NCBI GenBank assembly: GCA_026129525.1
Contig: JAHCHW010000006.1
Span: 252,705 to 316,704 of the forward strand
Origin: Chitinophagales bacterium
GTDB taxonomy: Bacteria; Bacteroidota; Bacteroidia; Chitinophagales; LD1
Length of the DNA: 64,000 nucleotides
Direction: 5' to 3'
Shown piece after piece: positions 45,728 through 54,457 of the stretch (position 1 is the first letter of the stretch; the number at the start of each line of letters is the position of its first letter). Under the pieces are notes generated by a model that worked only from the letters and a program-made list of their open reading frames with translations, made no database searches and was not told where the DNA came from. A program made the position numbers and the translations under genes.

Positions 45728-45757
45728 AAAGGGCGGAATTTTTGTTCCGCCTTTTTT
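45728..45757 (+). terminator. Intrinsic terminator of the rpsC-rplX operon
   Basis: GGCGGAA (45732-45738) pairs with TTCCGCC (45745-45751) around a 6-nt loop, with AAA before and TTTTTT after. It shows that the ribosomal operon ends here. Confidence 0.9.
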
Positions 45758-45788
45758 CTTTTATCCTGCTTCAGCTACGTTGCTTTTT

Positions 45789-45796
45789 TATATTTG
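45789..45796 (+). promoter_or_regulatory. -7 box of the DksA-like gene (TATATTTG)
   Basis: An exact match followed by CGCCCTC, 18 nt before ATG 45815. No TTTG lies at the usual distance upstream. Confidence 0.6.
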
Positions 45797-45814
45797 CGCC
45801 CTCATATTTTGTCT

Positions 45815-46759
45815 ATGGCTTCAATTAAGAATTTGGTTAAATTCGCGGCTAAATTTTTCGAAATGGGAAAGAGTAAAAAAACGGTAAAAGCTAAACCGGC
45901 AGCTAAAGCCAAAAGCAAGCCAGCCACTAAAAAGGCAGCAAAAAAAGCAAGTCCTCCCAAAGCAAAAAAAGCAGTTAAAAAGTCGAAGCCTGTAGCAAAA
46001 AAAGTTGCTAAACCCATTACCAAAAAAGCAGTAAAGAAAGTTGTTAAGCCGGTTCCTAAAAAGAAGGCAACAAAAAAAGTTGCTAAACCTGTAGCCAAGA
46101 AATCTGTCGCTAAAAAGACGGTAACCCCGGTTGCAAAAAAGAAACCTGCACCAGCGAAACCTATTCTGCAAAAGCAAGTAAAACAGTCAAAGCCTGTTAA
46201 GGAAAATGCAGTAGTAAAAGAGGTAAAGCCTGTTGCAAAACCAGCAACTAAGCCGGCTCCCGTTATTACAACCACTCCAAAGCAGGGTTACCCAACATCA
46301 ACTAAAACAACCACACAAAATAATGTACCGCAAATGAGATACAGCGATGAAGATTTGAAAGAATTTAAAGAATTGATTGACGGCAAACTTGTAACAGCAC
46401 GCGAAGAGTTGAAAAACTTAAAAGAAGCGTTGGACAACCATACCGAAAGCCAGGCTGGTAACAAAGCATGGAATATGGAAGAGGGAACCGATACTTCGGA
46501 AATGGAGTATTTGATGAATCAGATTAGCCGCCAGCACCAATACATCCGCAACCTTGAGTTAGCGCTGGTGCGTATTGAAAACAAAACTTACGGTATTTGC
46601 CGTGTAACCGGAAGGCTTATTCCTAAGGAGCGTTTGCGTGTAGTACCACATGCTACTATGAGTTTAGAAGCTAAAATGAACCGCAAGGCAGAAGAGGAAA
46701 GTCCGGCAGCTACCGCAGCCGCACCTCCGGCCGATTTCAGCGAAGGATTTGAAGATTAA
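45815..46759 (+). CDS. DksA/TraR-like protein with histone-H1-like N-terminal tail, zinc finger lost
   Basis: ATG 45815 gives 314 aa; an upstream TTG would overlap the promoter. Residues about 25-150 are made of AKK, KPVAKK and KKATKKVAKPVA units like histone H1. Residues about 180-300 are a DksA-like coiled coil and globular end (DEDLKEFKELIDGKLVTARE, MEEGTDTSEMEYLMNQI, YGICRVTGRLIPKERLRVVP). Of the four zinc Cys of DksA only the first remains (YGIC; then VTG and HATMSLEAK). DksA proteins bind the RNA polymerase secondary channel and assist the stringent response. Here DNA binding by the tail is likely added. Confidence 0.85.
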   Translation: MASIKNLVKFAAKFFEMGKSKKTVKAKPAAKAKSKPATKKAAKKASPPKAKKAVKKSKPVAKKVAKPITKKAVKKVVKPVPKKKATKKVAKPVAKKSVAKKTVTPVAKKKPAPAKPILQKQVKQSKPVKENAVVKEVKPVAKPATKPAPVITTTPKQGYPTSTKTTTQNNVPQMRYSDEDLKEFKELIDGKLVTAREELKNLKEALDNHTESQAGNKAWNMEEGTDTSEMEYLMNQISRQHQYIRNLELALVRIENKTYGICRVTGRLIPKERLRVVPHATMSLEAKMNRKAEEESPAATAAAPPADFSEGFED

Positions 46760-46783
46760 TTTCTTTGATGTTTAAATAAAAAT

Positions 46784-46808
46784 GCCCGCTTTGTTTGCGG
46801 GCTTTTTT
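46784..46808. terminator. Bidirectional intrinsic terminator
   Basis: GCCCGC (46784-46789) pairs with GCGGGC (46797-46802) around TTTGTTT, with AAAAA before and TTTTTT after. It serves the DksA-like gene and the convergent CBS gene. Confidence 0.85.
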
Positions 46809-46826
46809 CGTTTGGGCAAATTGCCC

Positions 46827-47255
46827 TTATTCGTCCAATTTCTTTACATAAAAATCAAGCACATCTTTAATGGTAATAATGCCAACCAATTCGCCATTGC
46901 TGTTCACAACAGGTAACGACTGAAACTTACGTTGCCTGAAAACAGCAGCTGCGGCAGCTACCGGCTCATCAGCTCCTATGGTTTGAGGGTGTTCAGTCAT
47001 AAGATCTTTCATGTCAACAGCAGCATCAAGTGTATTGGTATCAATTGTTCTTCCTTTAAACTTATCGGCTATAAAAATCTTCATTACATCGTTCGTGCTT
47101 ACAATACCAATTACCTTGTTTTTACCATCTACTATCGGAAGATGGTGTAAGTTGTATTGCGAAAATAATTCGATTACCTGCGAAAAGGGATGAAACTGAT
47201 TGGCATAAATTACATTGCCGGTCATTATTTGTTCGATAGGAGTTGTAGTAGGCAT
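46827..47255 (-). CDS. Tandem CBS-domain protein
   Basis: This 142-aa protein is a stand-alone Bateman module. Two CBS repeats are visible: IEQIMTGNVIYANQFHPFSQ ... HHLPIVDGKNKVIGIVSTND, and MKDLMTEHPQTIGADEPVAA ... QSLPVVNSNGELVGIITIKD. Such modules bind adenosyl nucleotides and sense energy or nucleotide state. No effector domain is fused, so the target is unknown. Confidence 0.9.
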   Translation of the reverse strand: MPTTTPIEQIMTGNVIYANQFHPFSQVIELFSQYNLHHLPIVDGKNKVIGIVSTNDVMKIFIADKFKGRTIDTNTLDAAVDMKDLMTEHPQTIGADEPVAAAAAVFRQRKFQSLPVVNSNGELVGIITIKDVLDFYVKKLDE

Positions 47256-47328
47256 ATAGATGGTTTGTTTTTAAGAATTGTGTAATTGCAACGCTAAGAA
47301 AAATTTTGGTTGAAAGGGAGAAAAAGTG

Positions 47329-50076
47329 TTAGCGAATGAGCGTTACACTTCCTTTTCGGAACACGCTGCGGTCATCGCCAAACAACCCTAACTTAAACAG
47401 GTAAACATATACCCCCGGGGGAGCAGGTTTGCCTTTGTAAATACCGTTCCACGGATAAGTGCCGTCATGCACTTTTTCACCGGTTCGGTTAAATACCTGA
47501 AACATAATCACCTTAACACCACTTTGCGAAAGCACATAAAAATCATCGTTGTTACCATCGCCATTAGGAGTAAAGGCATTAGGTATGTAAAAATTGTTGG
47601 GAAGGATAACTTGTATAAGTGCCGAGTCGGCTACGGTACATCCTTGTGTGTAAACCAGTAAAGTGTAATACTGATTGTTGAGCGGAGAAACAACCGGATT
47701 CGGACAATCGGTACACGAAATATTTACGAGCGGATACCAAACGAAGGAATCAACCGAAATGGAGTTAAGATTAAAATCGGTGTACAGCATTACACTGTCG
47801 CCATACATAATCAGCGTATCGGGATACACAGAAATAGTAGGCGGAACAATAGATGTAACGGTAATAAAGTTAGAAGTATCGCGGCAGCCATGTTGGTCGG
47901 TTACCACTACATAATACTGCCCTGCTTGATTAACTGTTATGGAAGAAGATGTGCTGCCGTTACTCCATTGATAAGATGCAAAACTTTGGGTGGTAGAAAT
48001 AGATACCGTTTGGTTGGCGCATAATTTCGTTGAGCCGGTTGTATCAATAACGGCTGTTGGATTGGGATTGGAATAAACAACCACTGTATCTCTGCGAAAG
48101 CAAGTAAAATCGGAAGTGCGTAAAACATAAAAGAAGGTATCAATCACTCCTGAAGGAACAATAAGCACAGGATTAGGAACATTTAATCCGCTCAACCAAC
48201 TTTGAACCGTAGCGTTTTCGCCTGTCCATTGTATGCTGGCTCCGGGCGAAGTAGTTGGCGAGCCGCCCAATTGAGCTGATGCCCCTCCCGCACACATATA
48301 TACATCGGCACCGGCATTAGCGGGTGGCGATGGAATTACGGTTACGCTCAAGTCGTTCGTTATGGCTAAGTTTTCACACGTGTCGGCAACAAAGCATCCG
48401 ACCGTAACATCAGCCTGCGGATAAATAGTATAGTATGGCGAATTGTAAACTGTATCATAAGTATTTCCGCCATCTTTTGTCCAATAGAAATGATAGGGGG
48501 GCACACCGCAATTCGGGTGTGCGGTAAAGGTTACCGGCTCACCGGCACATATCTGTGTTTTATCCTGCGAAATGCTTCCTTCAACCGTGCAAGCCTGTAT
48601 GGTCATTTGCCACATGTTGCCGCGGGCACATAAAAATCCGCAAACATCACCGCAGGTAGAATCGCGGTTTTTCAGTGTAAAGTCCAACTCATAATCCGGA
48701 CATTGAGGTGCCAAACACTTTAAATAATTAGGATTGAAATTATTGATGAGTAATGCACTGGCTCCGGTTACCAGGTTCGGGTCGGTAGTGCAGGTGCCGG
48801 TGTAAGGCGGTAATGCCGGATTACACCAAAGTAACCCCGTTGTTTGGTTGCAGGTATCGCTTATTACCTCCATAGTAACCTGACTGAACGTGCAGAAAGG
48901 CGCAGGCAATGGAGGATTGCCGCAGGTAGGGTCGTAGGTGAGTGTATACTCCAAATCAACATAAGCATTTGTAAGTTGACTCATGCCGGGCACTACAACG
49001 CTATCAAGATGATAATCGCAACTGCCCAACGACATGGTAGTAAAACCCATGCCTGCCGAGGGCAATCCGGTTTTCGTAAAATTTCCAAGTTTTTTAATTC
49101 CGGTTACAATAGGGTCAATGGTAATCGGATAAGTATGGTTGGGATTGCTCAGCCATTCCACCGGAACAAACATTTTTAGAGTGTACTCATGCCCCGACTT
49201 TTCGAGTTGATATGAACCATGCACTCCGTAAGCACGCGCATCAACAAACACAGGCTTTTCATATCTGATTAAACTTTCTCCTTTTTCATTACGGATAATA
49301 TAATCGCCCTGATAAGAGCCATCTTGCAAGTGTTTCCCGCTTTCTTCTTCAATAGTAAAACCTTGCGGCAGAGAGAAATGGTCTTCTATTACCATAAATC
49401 CATCCTTCACGGGTAAGGTGAGCGGACTCGGGATAACATAATTTGTTTTTATTTCACCGGTTTTAAACAACTGTTCAAGGTTAATCCCTTGCCAAAAGTT
49501 ACTTGCATGCAAGCCTTCTTCGCCAATGGTGTAATCGGAATAATTTCCTTGCTGTACTTTTGTAAACGCATTGCCTGCTGTTACAAAATACATGCTCAGG
49601 TTTCGGTTGAATTCAAACTCGAAACCATCGGTAAGAAGCGAAGTAGTTTGGTTGTTCAGGTCGTACTTGGTAACTACCGGCTGATTGGGCGCAGTATAAA
49701 CCCCGGCAACGGAAGATGGTTGTAAACGAAAATCAATAGTTCGCCAAAAGTCATCTTCACTGTTTTTGTAATGCAGCGGGAAAAATGATTTCTGCGAGTA
49801 GGTATGGTTAGGCTTATAGGGGTTAATGTAAAGGCGGCTGTCGGCAGTGCGGTGGTCAATCAATTCAACGCAATTGGTACATTGCGTGTGCAACGGCAAA
49901 AAGCCATACTCCGGATGTTGCTTTGCTTTGGAGGATGATCGCTCTTCTAAAGTGGCGGGAGTAAATTTTTTTCTTTCGCTAAACGAACTCAGGTTGTATT
50001 TTTTTACACTCATTCCCTGCGAAAACAGCGCTAAACTGATAGCAGAGAACAAAAAAACACCAACACTTTTTTTCAT
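47329..50076 (-). CDS. Large Cys-containing surface protein with T9SS type B sorting domain
   Basis: This 915-aa protein starts with a signal peptide (MKKSVGVFLFSAISLALFSQ). Residues about 30-330 form an N-terminal region (DDFWRTIDFRLQPSSVAGVY, NPNHTYPITIDPIV) like those preceding repeats in Bacteroidota surface proteins. A Cys-rich middle (about 345-500) follows, then immunoglobulin/PKD-like repeats (about 500-820). The end (IPNAFTPNGDGNNDDFYVLS, FQVFNRTGEKV, PPGVYVYLFKL) is the gliding-motility-associated CHU_C type B sorting domain. It is exported by T9SS and probably acts in adhesion or gliding. It is transcribed away from the integrase. Confidence 0.85.
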   Translation of the reverse strand: MKKSVGVFLFSAISLALFSQGMSVKKYNLSSFSERKKFTPATLEERSSSKAKQHPEYGFLPLHTQCTNCVELIDHRTADSRLYINPYKPNHTYSQKSFFPLHYKNSEDDFWRTIDFRLQPSSVAGVYTAPNQPVVTKYDLNNQTTSLLTDGFEFEFNRNLSMYFVTAGNAFTKVQQGNYSDYTIGEEGLHASNFWQGINLEQLFKTGEIKTNYVIPSPLTLPVKDGFMVIEDHFSLPQGFTIEEESGKHLQDGSYQGDYIIRNEKGESLIRYEKPVFVDARAYGVHGSYQLEKSGHEYTLKMFVPVEWLSNPNHTYPITIDPIVTGIKKLGNFTKTGLPSAGMGFTTMSLGSCDYHLDSVVVPGMSQLTNAYVDLEYTLTYDPTCGNPPLPAPFCTFSQVTMEVISDTCNQTTGLLWCNPALPPYTGTCTTDPNLVTGASALLINNFNPNYLKCLAPQCPDYELDFTLKNRDSTCGDVCGFLCARGNMWQMTIQACTVEGSISQDKTQICAGEPVTFTAHPNCGVPPYHFYWTKDGGNTYDTVYNSPYYTIYPQADVTVGCFVADTCENLAITNDLSVTVIPSPPANAGADVYMCAGGASAQLGGSPTTSPGASIQWTGENATVQSWLSGLNVPNPVLIVPSGVIDTFFYVLRTSDFTCFRRDTVVVYSNPNPTAVIDTTGSTKLCANQTVSISTTQSFASYQWSNGSTSSSITVNQAGQYYVVVTDQHGCRDTSNFITVTSIVPPTISVYPDTLIMYGDSVMLYTDFNLNSISVDSFVWYPLVNISCTDCPNPVVSPLNNQYYTLLVYTQGCTVADSALIQVILPNNFYIPNAFTPNGDGNNDDFYVLSQSGVKVIMFQVFNRTGEKVHDGTYPWNGIYKGKPAPPGVYVYLFKLGLFGDDRSVFRKGSVTLIR

Positions 50077-50083
50077 GAATTGC

Positions 50084-50091
50084 CAAATATA
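50084..50091 (-). promoter_or_regulatory. -7 box 7 nt before the T9SS type B gene (TATATTTG)
   Basis: On the minus strand TATATTTG (50091-50084) is followed by GCAATTC and the ATG. The transcription start would fall on or next to the start codon, so the mRNA may be leaderless. Confidence 0.5.
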
Positions 50092-50153
50092 ATTGAAAGA
50101 CGGTATTGCCGCATTTAAGGTTGAGATACAGGCTTTCTTGATGCACTTACGCT

Positions 50154-50182
50154 TTTTGGCTAAAAATATTAGTTTTGGCTAA
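50154..50182 (+). promoter_or_regulatory. Direct repeats TTTTGGCTAA around a -7 box
   Basis: TTTTGGCTAA occurs at 50154-50163 and 50173-50182, 19 nt apart. The second copy overlaps a TAGTTTTG box (50170-50177) that lies 19 nt before the integrase ATG. The pair could be a regulator site. Confidence 0.4.
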
Positions 50183-50196
50183 CTATTTATTGTTTT

Positions 50197-51285
50197 ATGG
50201 AAAGCACTGAAATTTTAACCCGATTAGCCGGTTACGGGATTTCGCCTGTAAGTATTGAACATCGTAATACCGTTTGGATAAAACTGGTGTACGAAAAAAA
50301 TGATACGATTACGGATTTAGTAAAAACATTGGCAGGCAGAAGATGGAGCAATACACATAAAGCGTGGCTAATACCACGTAAAAAAAGTTTGTTGGAAGAA
50401 TTAGTTACAAAACTGGACGCTAAAATCCCTCATGCAAAACTTCTGCCGTTGCCCTATTGGTTTGCCGATTATGAGCGGGAACTAAAATTGCGTGCATACA
50501 GCCATAACACCAAGAAAAATTACAGCAACAACATTCTGATTTTCGCAAGGTATTTTAAAGGGAGCAACCTCGCAGAGTTAACTAAAGCCGATGTCGAAAA
50601 GTTTTTAGAGCGTATGCACGATGAACGCCACTACTCGCCTTCGTCTATGAACGGAATGTTGAACGCGGTAAAATTTTTGTACGAGAAAGTATGGAACATG
50701 CCGCAGGTTGTTTACAAAGTATCGCGTTCAAAAATGCCAAAACAATTGCCCAAATTTTTTCAGCAAAATGAGTTAGAGCGAATTTTTGCAACAGTGGAAA
50801 ATGTAAAACACAAAGTGATTTTATACATGGCGTATTCAGCCGGTTTAAGGGTAAGCGAAGTGTGCCGCCTTAAACTTACGGACGTGTTGCGCCAAACAAT
50901 GACTTTGCGAATAGAAGCGGCAAAAGGGAAGAAAGACCGCATGGTGATGCTTAGTCCTAAATTGTTGGAACTGTTGGAAGTTTACTATAAACGGTACCGC
51001 CCCAAATACTGGTTGTTTGAAGGACCCACCGGTGAACCGTATAGCACACGAAGTGCTCAACTGATTTTTCATCGCGCAAAGGCGGCAGCACATGTTAGCC
51101 GAAAAGGAAGCATACATAGCCTGCGCCATAGTTTTGCCACACATTTACTCGAAAGCGGAATAGATGTTCGCATAATTCAGGAATTGCTGGGACACAAAGA
51201 CATTCGAACAACATTGCTGTATGCTCATACTACCGATGTGAGCAAACGAAGAATAAACAGCCCCTTGGATAAACTGAAGATATGA
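50197..51285 (+). CDS. Tyrosine recombinase with an extra N-terminal domain
   Basis: This 362-aa recombinase has a complete catalytic set: Arg218 (AGLRVSE), Lys243 (AAKGKKDR), His307 and Arg310 (IHSLRHSFATHLLESG), His333 (LLGHKDIRTT) and Tyr342 (LLYAHT). A SAM-like core-binding domain covers about 85-170. The first about 75 residues (VWIKLVYEKNDTITDLVKTL, GRRWSNTHKAWLIP) are extra compared with XerC/D; the RRWxxxxKxWxIP pattern recalls HARP-type domains. There is no phage, transposase or cassette array nearby. It may be a domesticated or orphan integrase. Confidence 0.88.
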   Translation: MESTEILTRLAGYGISPVSIEHRNTVWIKLVYEKNDTITDLVKTLAGRRWSNTHKAWLIPRKKSLLEELVTKLDAKIPHAKLLPLPYWFADYERELKLRAYSHNTKKNYSNNILIFARYFKGSNLAELTKADVEKFLERMHDERHYSPSSMNGMLNAVKFLYEKVWNMPQVVYKVSRSKMPKQLPKFFQQNELERIFATVENVKHKVILYMAYSAGLRVSEVCRLKLTDVLRQTMTLRIEAAKGKKDRMVMLSPKLLELLEVYYKRYRPKYWLFEGPTGEPYSTRSAQLIFHRAKAAAHVSRKGSIHSLRHSFATHLLESGIDVRIIQELLGHKDIRTTLLYAHTTDVSKRRINSPLDKLKI

Positions 51286-51331
51286 CGGTGAAACTCGATG
51301 GGTCTAATTTTGTTACGAATTACAAACGGAT

Positions 51332-54300
51332 TTAGTAAGGGTCGTTCTTTTTTATCTTCTTTAGTTCCGCACTTACTTTAGGTCTGTATGTTTTCTTTCT
51401 TTCCTCTAAGCGTTTTTTGTTTTCGTTCAAATCGCGTTGCAGTTGGTTAAGCCCGTTAACCTGCGAGGAGGTAGGTTCGCCCTCGTAGAAATTAACCCCG
51501 AAGTAGATGTCGGTAATTTTATCGCGCAGGCGCTCTTCATCGGCAAACCAGGTGTTGCGACCGGTTTTAATAGGTACTAAGGTAGCGCGTATGTTTTCGA
51601 GGCTGTCGTAATACTCTCTGATAATTGCAGATTGTCCGGTGTCGTTCACAATCAGTTTTTGTTCGTGTAGCAGCGAATCCATCAGCACGGCAAGTTCTTC
51701 GTGCATTCGGTAGGTACGCATTACGGTGTTGTAGTTTTCATCGCGCTGTTCTTTAGTGAATGATGATTTCGGATCTGCAATCAATTGCAGTTCGCCACTT
51801 GCGCTTTTATCGCCTACGGTAACTTTTACTTTGTATTTGCCTTCGCGCACCATGGGTCCTACGGTGCTTGCCCAATCGGCTTTAGAGCCGCCTTCGGCTA
51901 CGCGCGGAGGTTTTACCCGCATATCCCAATACACTTTGTTTATGCCTTTGCGTTTAGTGCCGGGCAGTTCAACCAGAAAATTTCCCTGCTCATCAAATAT
52001 CTCCACTTTCACGCTGCCGCTGTTTACACGGTTTTTCAGGTAATAAAGTATTTGTGCTTCTTCTTTACTATTAGGTCCCACAAAGCCGCCAGCATCGGGC
52101 CAGCCGCCACCATAGTGGCCATTTGTTACGGGTGCAGGACGCGCAGGAATAATGGCTACTTCGCTGTTTAAAATATCAGCGGTGATTTTCCGAAGCGGTG
52201 AAATATCATCTACAATTAAAATTCCTCTGCCGTGTGTAGCCAGCACCAAATCATTCGTGCGCGGTTCAATTACAATATCGCGCACCAAACAGTACTCGGG
52301 TATGTTGGCTTTCATTTGCACCCAATTTTTTCCGCCATCAATACTTACATACAATCCCATTTCGGTACCGAGGAAGAGTAAATCTTTGCTAACTAAATCT
52401 TCTTTGATTTTGTGTGCGTAGCCTTTAAACACATTGGAGGAAAGTTTAGACCATGTTTTACCCATATCGCGGCTAACTGCCGCATAGGTTTTCATATCGC
52501 CATACATGTGGTTATCGAAGGTGGCATACACTACATTTTTATCAAACCGCGAAGGCTCAATACTGCTTACCCATGTTTGCGCGGGCACGCCACACAGTTT
52601 GTAATTGCCGGAAGTGTTTATCCATGTTTTGCCGCCATCTAAGGTGTATTGCAGGTTGCCGTCATCGGTTCCCACCCAAATCATATTACCATCTAAAGGA
52701 CTTTCGGCCACGGTAAAAATGGTGCAGTGGTTTTCAGCCGAAGTATTATCAGCGGTTAAGCCACCGCTTTCTTCCTGCTTTTGTTTGGCGAGGTCGTTGG
52801 TGGTAAGGTCGGGCGAAATTTTTTCCCAGCTTAAACCGCGGTTATCGCTTTTATACAAAAACTGCGAAGCCATGTAAATGCGTTTCTGGTTATTGAGGCT
52901 TCGCACAATAGGCGTATTCCAGTTAAAGCGCAGCTTAGGATCGCCTTCACCTGCTTTAGGTTGTATGTCCTGCCACTGATTGGTTTTTGTGTTAATGCGG
53001 TTGGCATGTCCGCCCTGATATTCGCTGTACACAATGGTGTGGTCTTCGGCATCGGGCTGCACCCAAAAACCATCGCCACCGCCTACGTTTATCCAATCGC
53101 CATTTTTTATGCCGCCTGCATTTTGCGAAGGCGCTTTCCAACTTCCGTTATCTTGCAAACCGCCATATACCCAGTAGGGGTCTTGCGTGTCCACTTGCAC
53201 ATGATAAAATTGCGACACCGTCATGTTGTTCAGAAAAACCCAGTTGTTGCCACGGTCCACACTCATATACACGCCTCCATCGGTGCCCACATACATGTGC
53301 GAAGTATTTTTCGGGTTTATCCAAAGCGCGTGCATATCTACATGCACCCATCCACCGCTGTTTTGGGCGCGCACCCAACTATAACCTCCATCTTCACTAA
53401 ACGAAAATTCAAATGCCGGACGGTACACGCGTTTTTCATCGAAAGGGTCAACTACCAGTGTAGAGAAATAAAACGGGCGCGCGCACACATTATCATCGGC
53501 ACTTTGTTCCTTCCATGTTTCACCGGCATCGGTACTCAAAAACAAACTGGTGCGTTTGCTTTCTACAATAGCCACCACATTATCGGGTGCCGAGGGCGCT
53601 ACCGCTAAGGCCGCGCGACCAATATCGCCCGCAGGCAAACCGTTGTGTATTTTCTTCCATGTTTTTCCGCCATCGGTACTTTTCATTACTGCGGAAGCCG
53701 CACCACCGGATGAAAATGCAAAAGGTTTTCTGCGAACCTGCCATAGTGATGCATACATCACATTCGGATTTTTGGGGTTCAATACAAAATCGGCACAGCC
53801 GGTGCTATCGTTGGCAAACAAAATTTTGTTCCATGTTTTTCCGCCATCGGTAGTTTTATACAAACCGCGCTCCGAAGAATTGCTCCACAGTTTTCCGGGC
53901 ACGGCTACAAACACGGTGTTAGGGTCGTTGGGGTGAATAACCACTTTGCTGATGTGCTCGCTTTCGGGCAAACCCATAAACACCCAGTTCTCGCCTCCAT
54001 CGGTAGTTTTGTAAATGCCGTTGCCTATGGAAACGGTATTCCGCATGTTGCTTTCGCCTGTGCCCACCCACACCACATCGGCATTGGTTTGGTCAATAGC
54101 TACCGCACCAATGCTTTGGCAATGTTTATCAAACACGGGCTTAAACTGCGAGCCTCCGTTGGTAGTTTTCCAAACGCCACCGCCTGCAGTGCCCACGTAA
54201 ATAATGCGCGGGTCGGCATTGTAGCCGTCAATGGCGGTAATGCGCCCACCCATAACAGCCGGACCAATATGGCGGGCTTCCATTTTGCCAAGAGCCGCAG

Positions 54301-54400
54301 AACTTAGTCCTGTTGCGTTACTTGGTGCCGGAGTTGTTTTTTTCTGTGCAAACAAATTTGCCGAGAGGAGAAGGAAGAAGAAAAGTATCTTGTTGTTCAT
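51332..54400 (-). CDS. Secreted sortilin/VPS10-like Asp-box beta-propeller protein
   Basis: A signal peptide (MNNKILFFFLLLSANLFAQK) is followed by about 700 residues with at least ten Asp-box turns (TTDGGENW, TTDGGKTW, STDGGKTW, STDAGETW, SIDGGKNW), each closing a propeller blade. The C-terminal about 270 residues have a beta domain (VKVEIFDEQGNFLVELPGTK) and a helical, charged end (LNENKKRLEERKKTYRPKVS). Proteins of this type are often labelled glycosyl hydrolase but no catalytic residues can be assigned. It is common in Bacteroidota and of unknown role. The end converges on the integrase gene. Confidence 0.82.
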   Translation of the reverse strand: MNNKILFFFLLLSANLFAQKKTTPAPSNATGLSSAALGKMEARHIGPAVMGGRITAIDGYNADPRIIYVGTAGGGVWKTTNGGSQFKPVFDKHCQSIGAVAIDQTNADVVWVGTGESNMRNTVSIGNGIYKTTDGGENWVFMGLPESEHISKVVIHPNDPNTVFVAVPGKLWSNSSERGLYKTTDGGKTWNKILFANDSTGCADFVLNPKNPNVMYASLWQVRRKPFAFSSGGAASAVMKSTDGGKTWKKIHNGLPAGDIGRAALAVAPSAPDNVVAIVESKRTSLFLSTDAGETWKEQSADDNVCARPFYFSTLVVDPFDEKRVYRPAFEFSFSEDGGYSWVRAQNSGGWVHVDMHALWINPKNTSHMYVGTDGGVYMSVDRGNNWVFLNNMTVSQFYHVQVDTQDPYWVYGGLQDNGSWKAPSQNAGGIKNGDWINVGGGDGFWVQPDAEDHTIVYSEYQGGHANRINTKTNQWQDIQPKAGEGDPKLRFNWNTPIVRSLNNQKRIYMASQFLYKSDNRGLSWEKISPDLTTNDLAKQKQEESGGLTADNTSAENHCTIFTVAESPLDGNMIWVGTDDGNLQYTLDGGKTWINTSGNYKLCGVPAQTWVSSIEPSRFDKNVVYATFDNHMYGDMKTYAAVSRDMGKTWSKLSSNVFKGYAHKIKEDLVSKDLLFLGTEMGLYVSIDGGKNWVQMKANIPEYCLVRDIVIEPRTNDLVLATHGRGILIVDDISPLRKITADILNSEVAIIPARPAPVTNGHYGGGWPDAGGFVGPNSKEEAQILYYLKNRVNSGSVKVEIFDEQGNFLVELPGTKRKGINKVYWDMRVKPPRVAEGGSKADWASTVGPMVREGKYKVKVTVGDKSASGELQLIADPKSSFTKEQRDENYNTVMRTYRMHEELAVLMDSLLHEQKLIVNDTGQSAIIREYYDSLENIRATLVPIKTGRNTWFADEERLRDKITDIYFGVNFYEGEPTSSQVNGLNQLQRDLNENKKRLEERKKTYRPKVSAELKKIKKNDPY

Positions 54401-54457
54401 AGCTCTTGAATTGTATTCTGTTTGTAGAATAGCTGATTAAATGCTTATTGAAATGTA

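Noticed and set aside
50101..51331. Integron or genomic island around the recombinase
   Set aside because: No cassette-like ORFs, attC-like palindromes, tRNA target or flanking direct repeats of useful length were seen; the neighbours are ordinary chromosomal genes.
52961..53608. A 215-codon open frame on the plus strand within the Asp-box protein gene
   Set aside because: It is the antisense shadow of repeated Asp-box codons and shows no signal peptide or domain.
51332..54400. Naming the Asp-box protein a glycosyl hydrolase
   Set aside because: Asp-box propellers occur in sialidases but also in many non-enzymatic proteins; no catalytic set could be identified.
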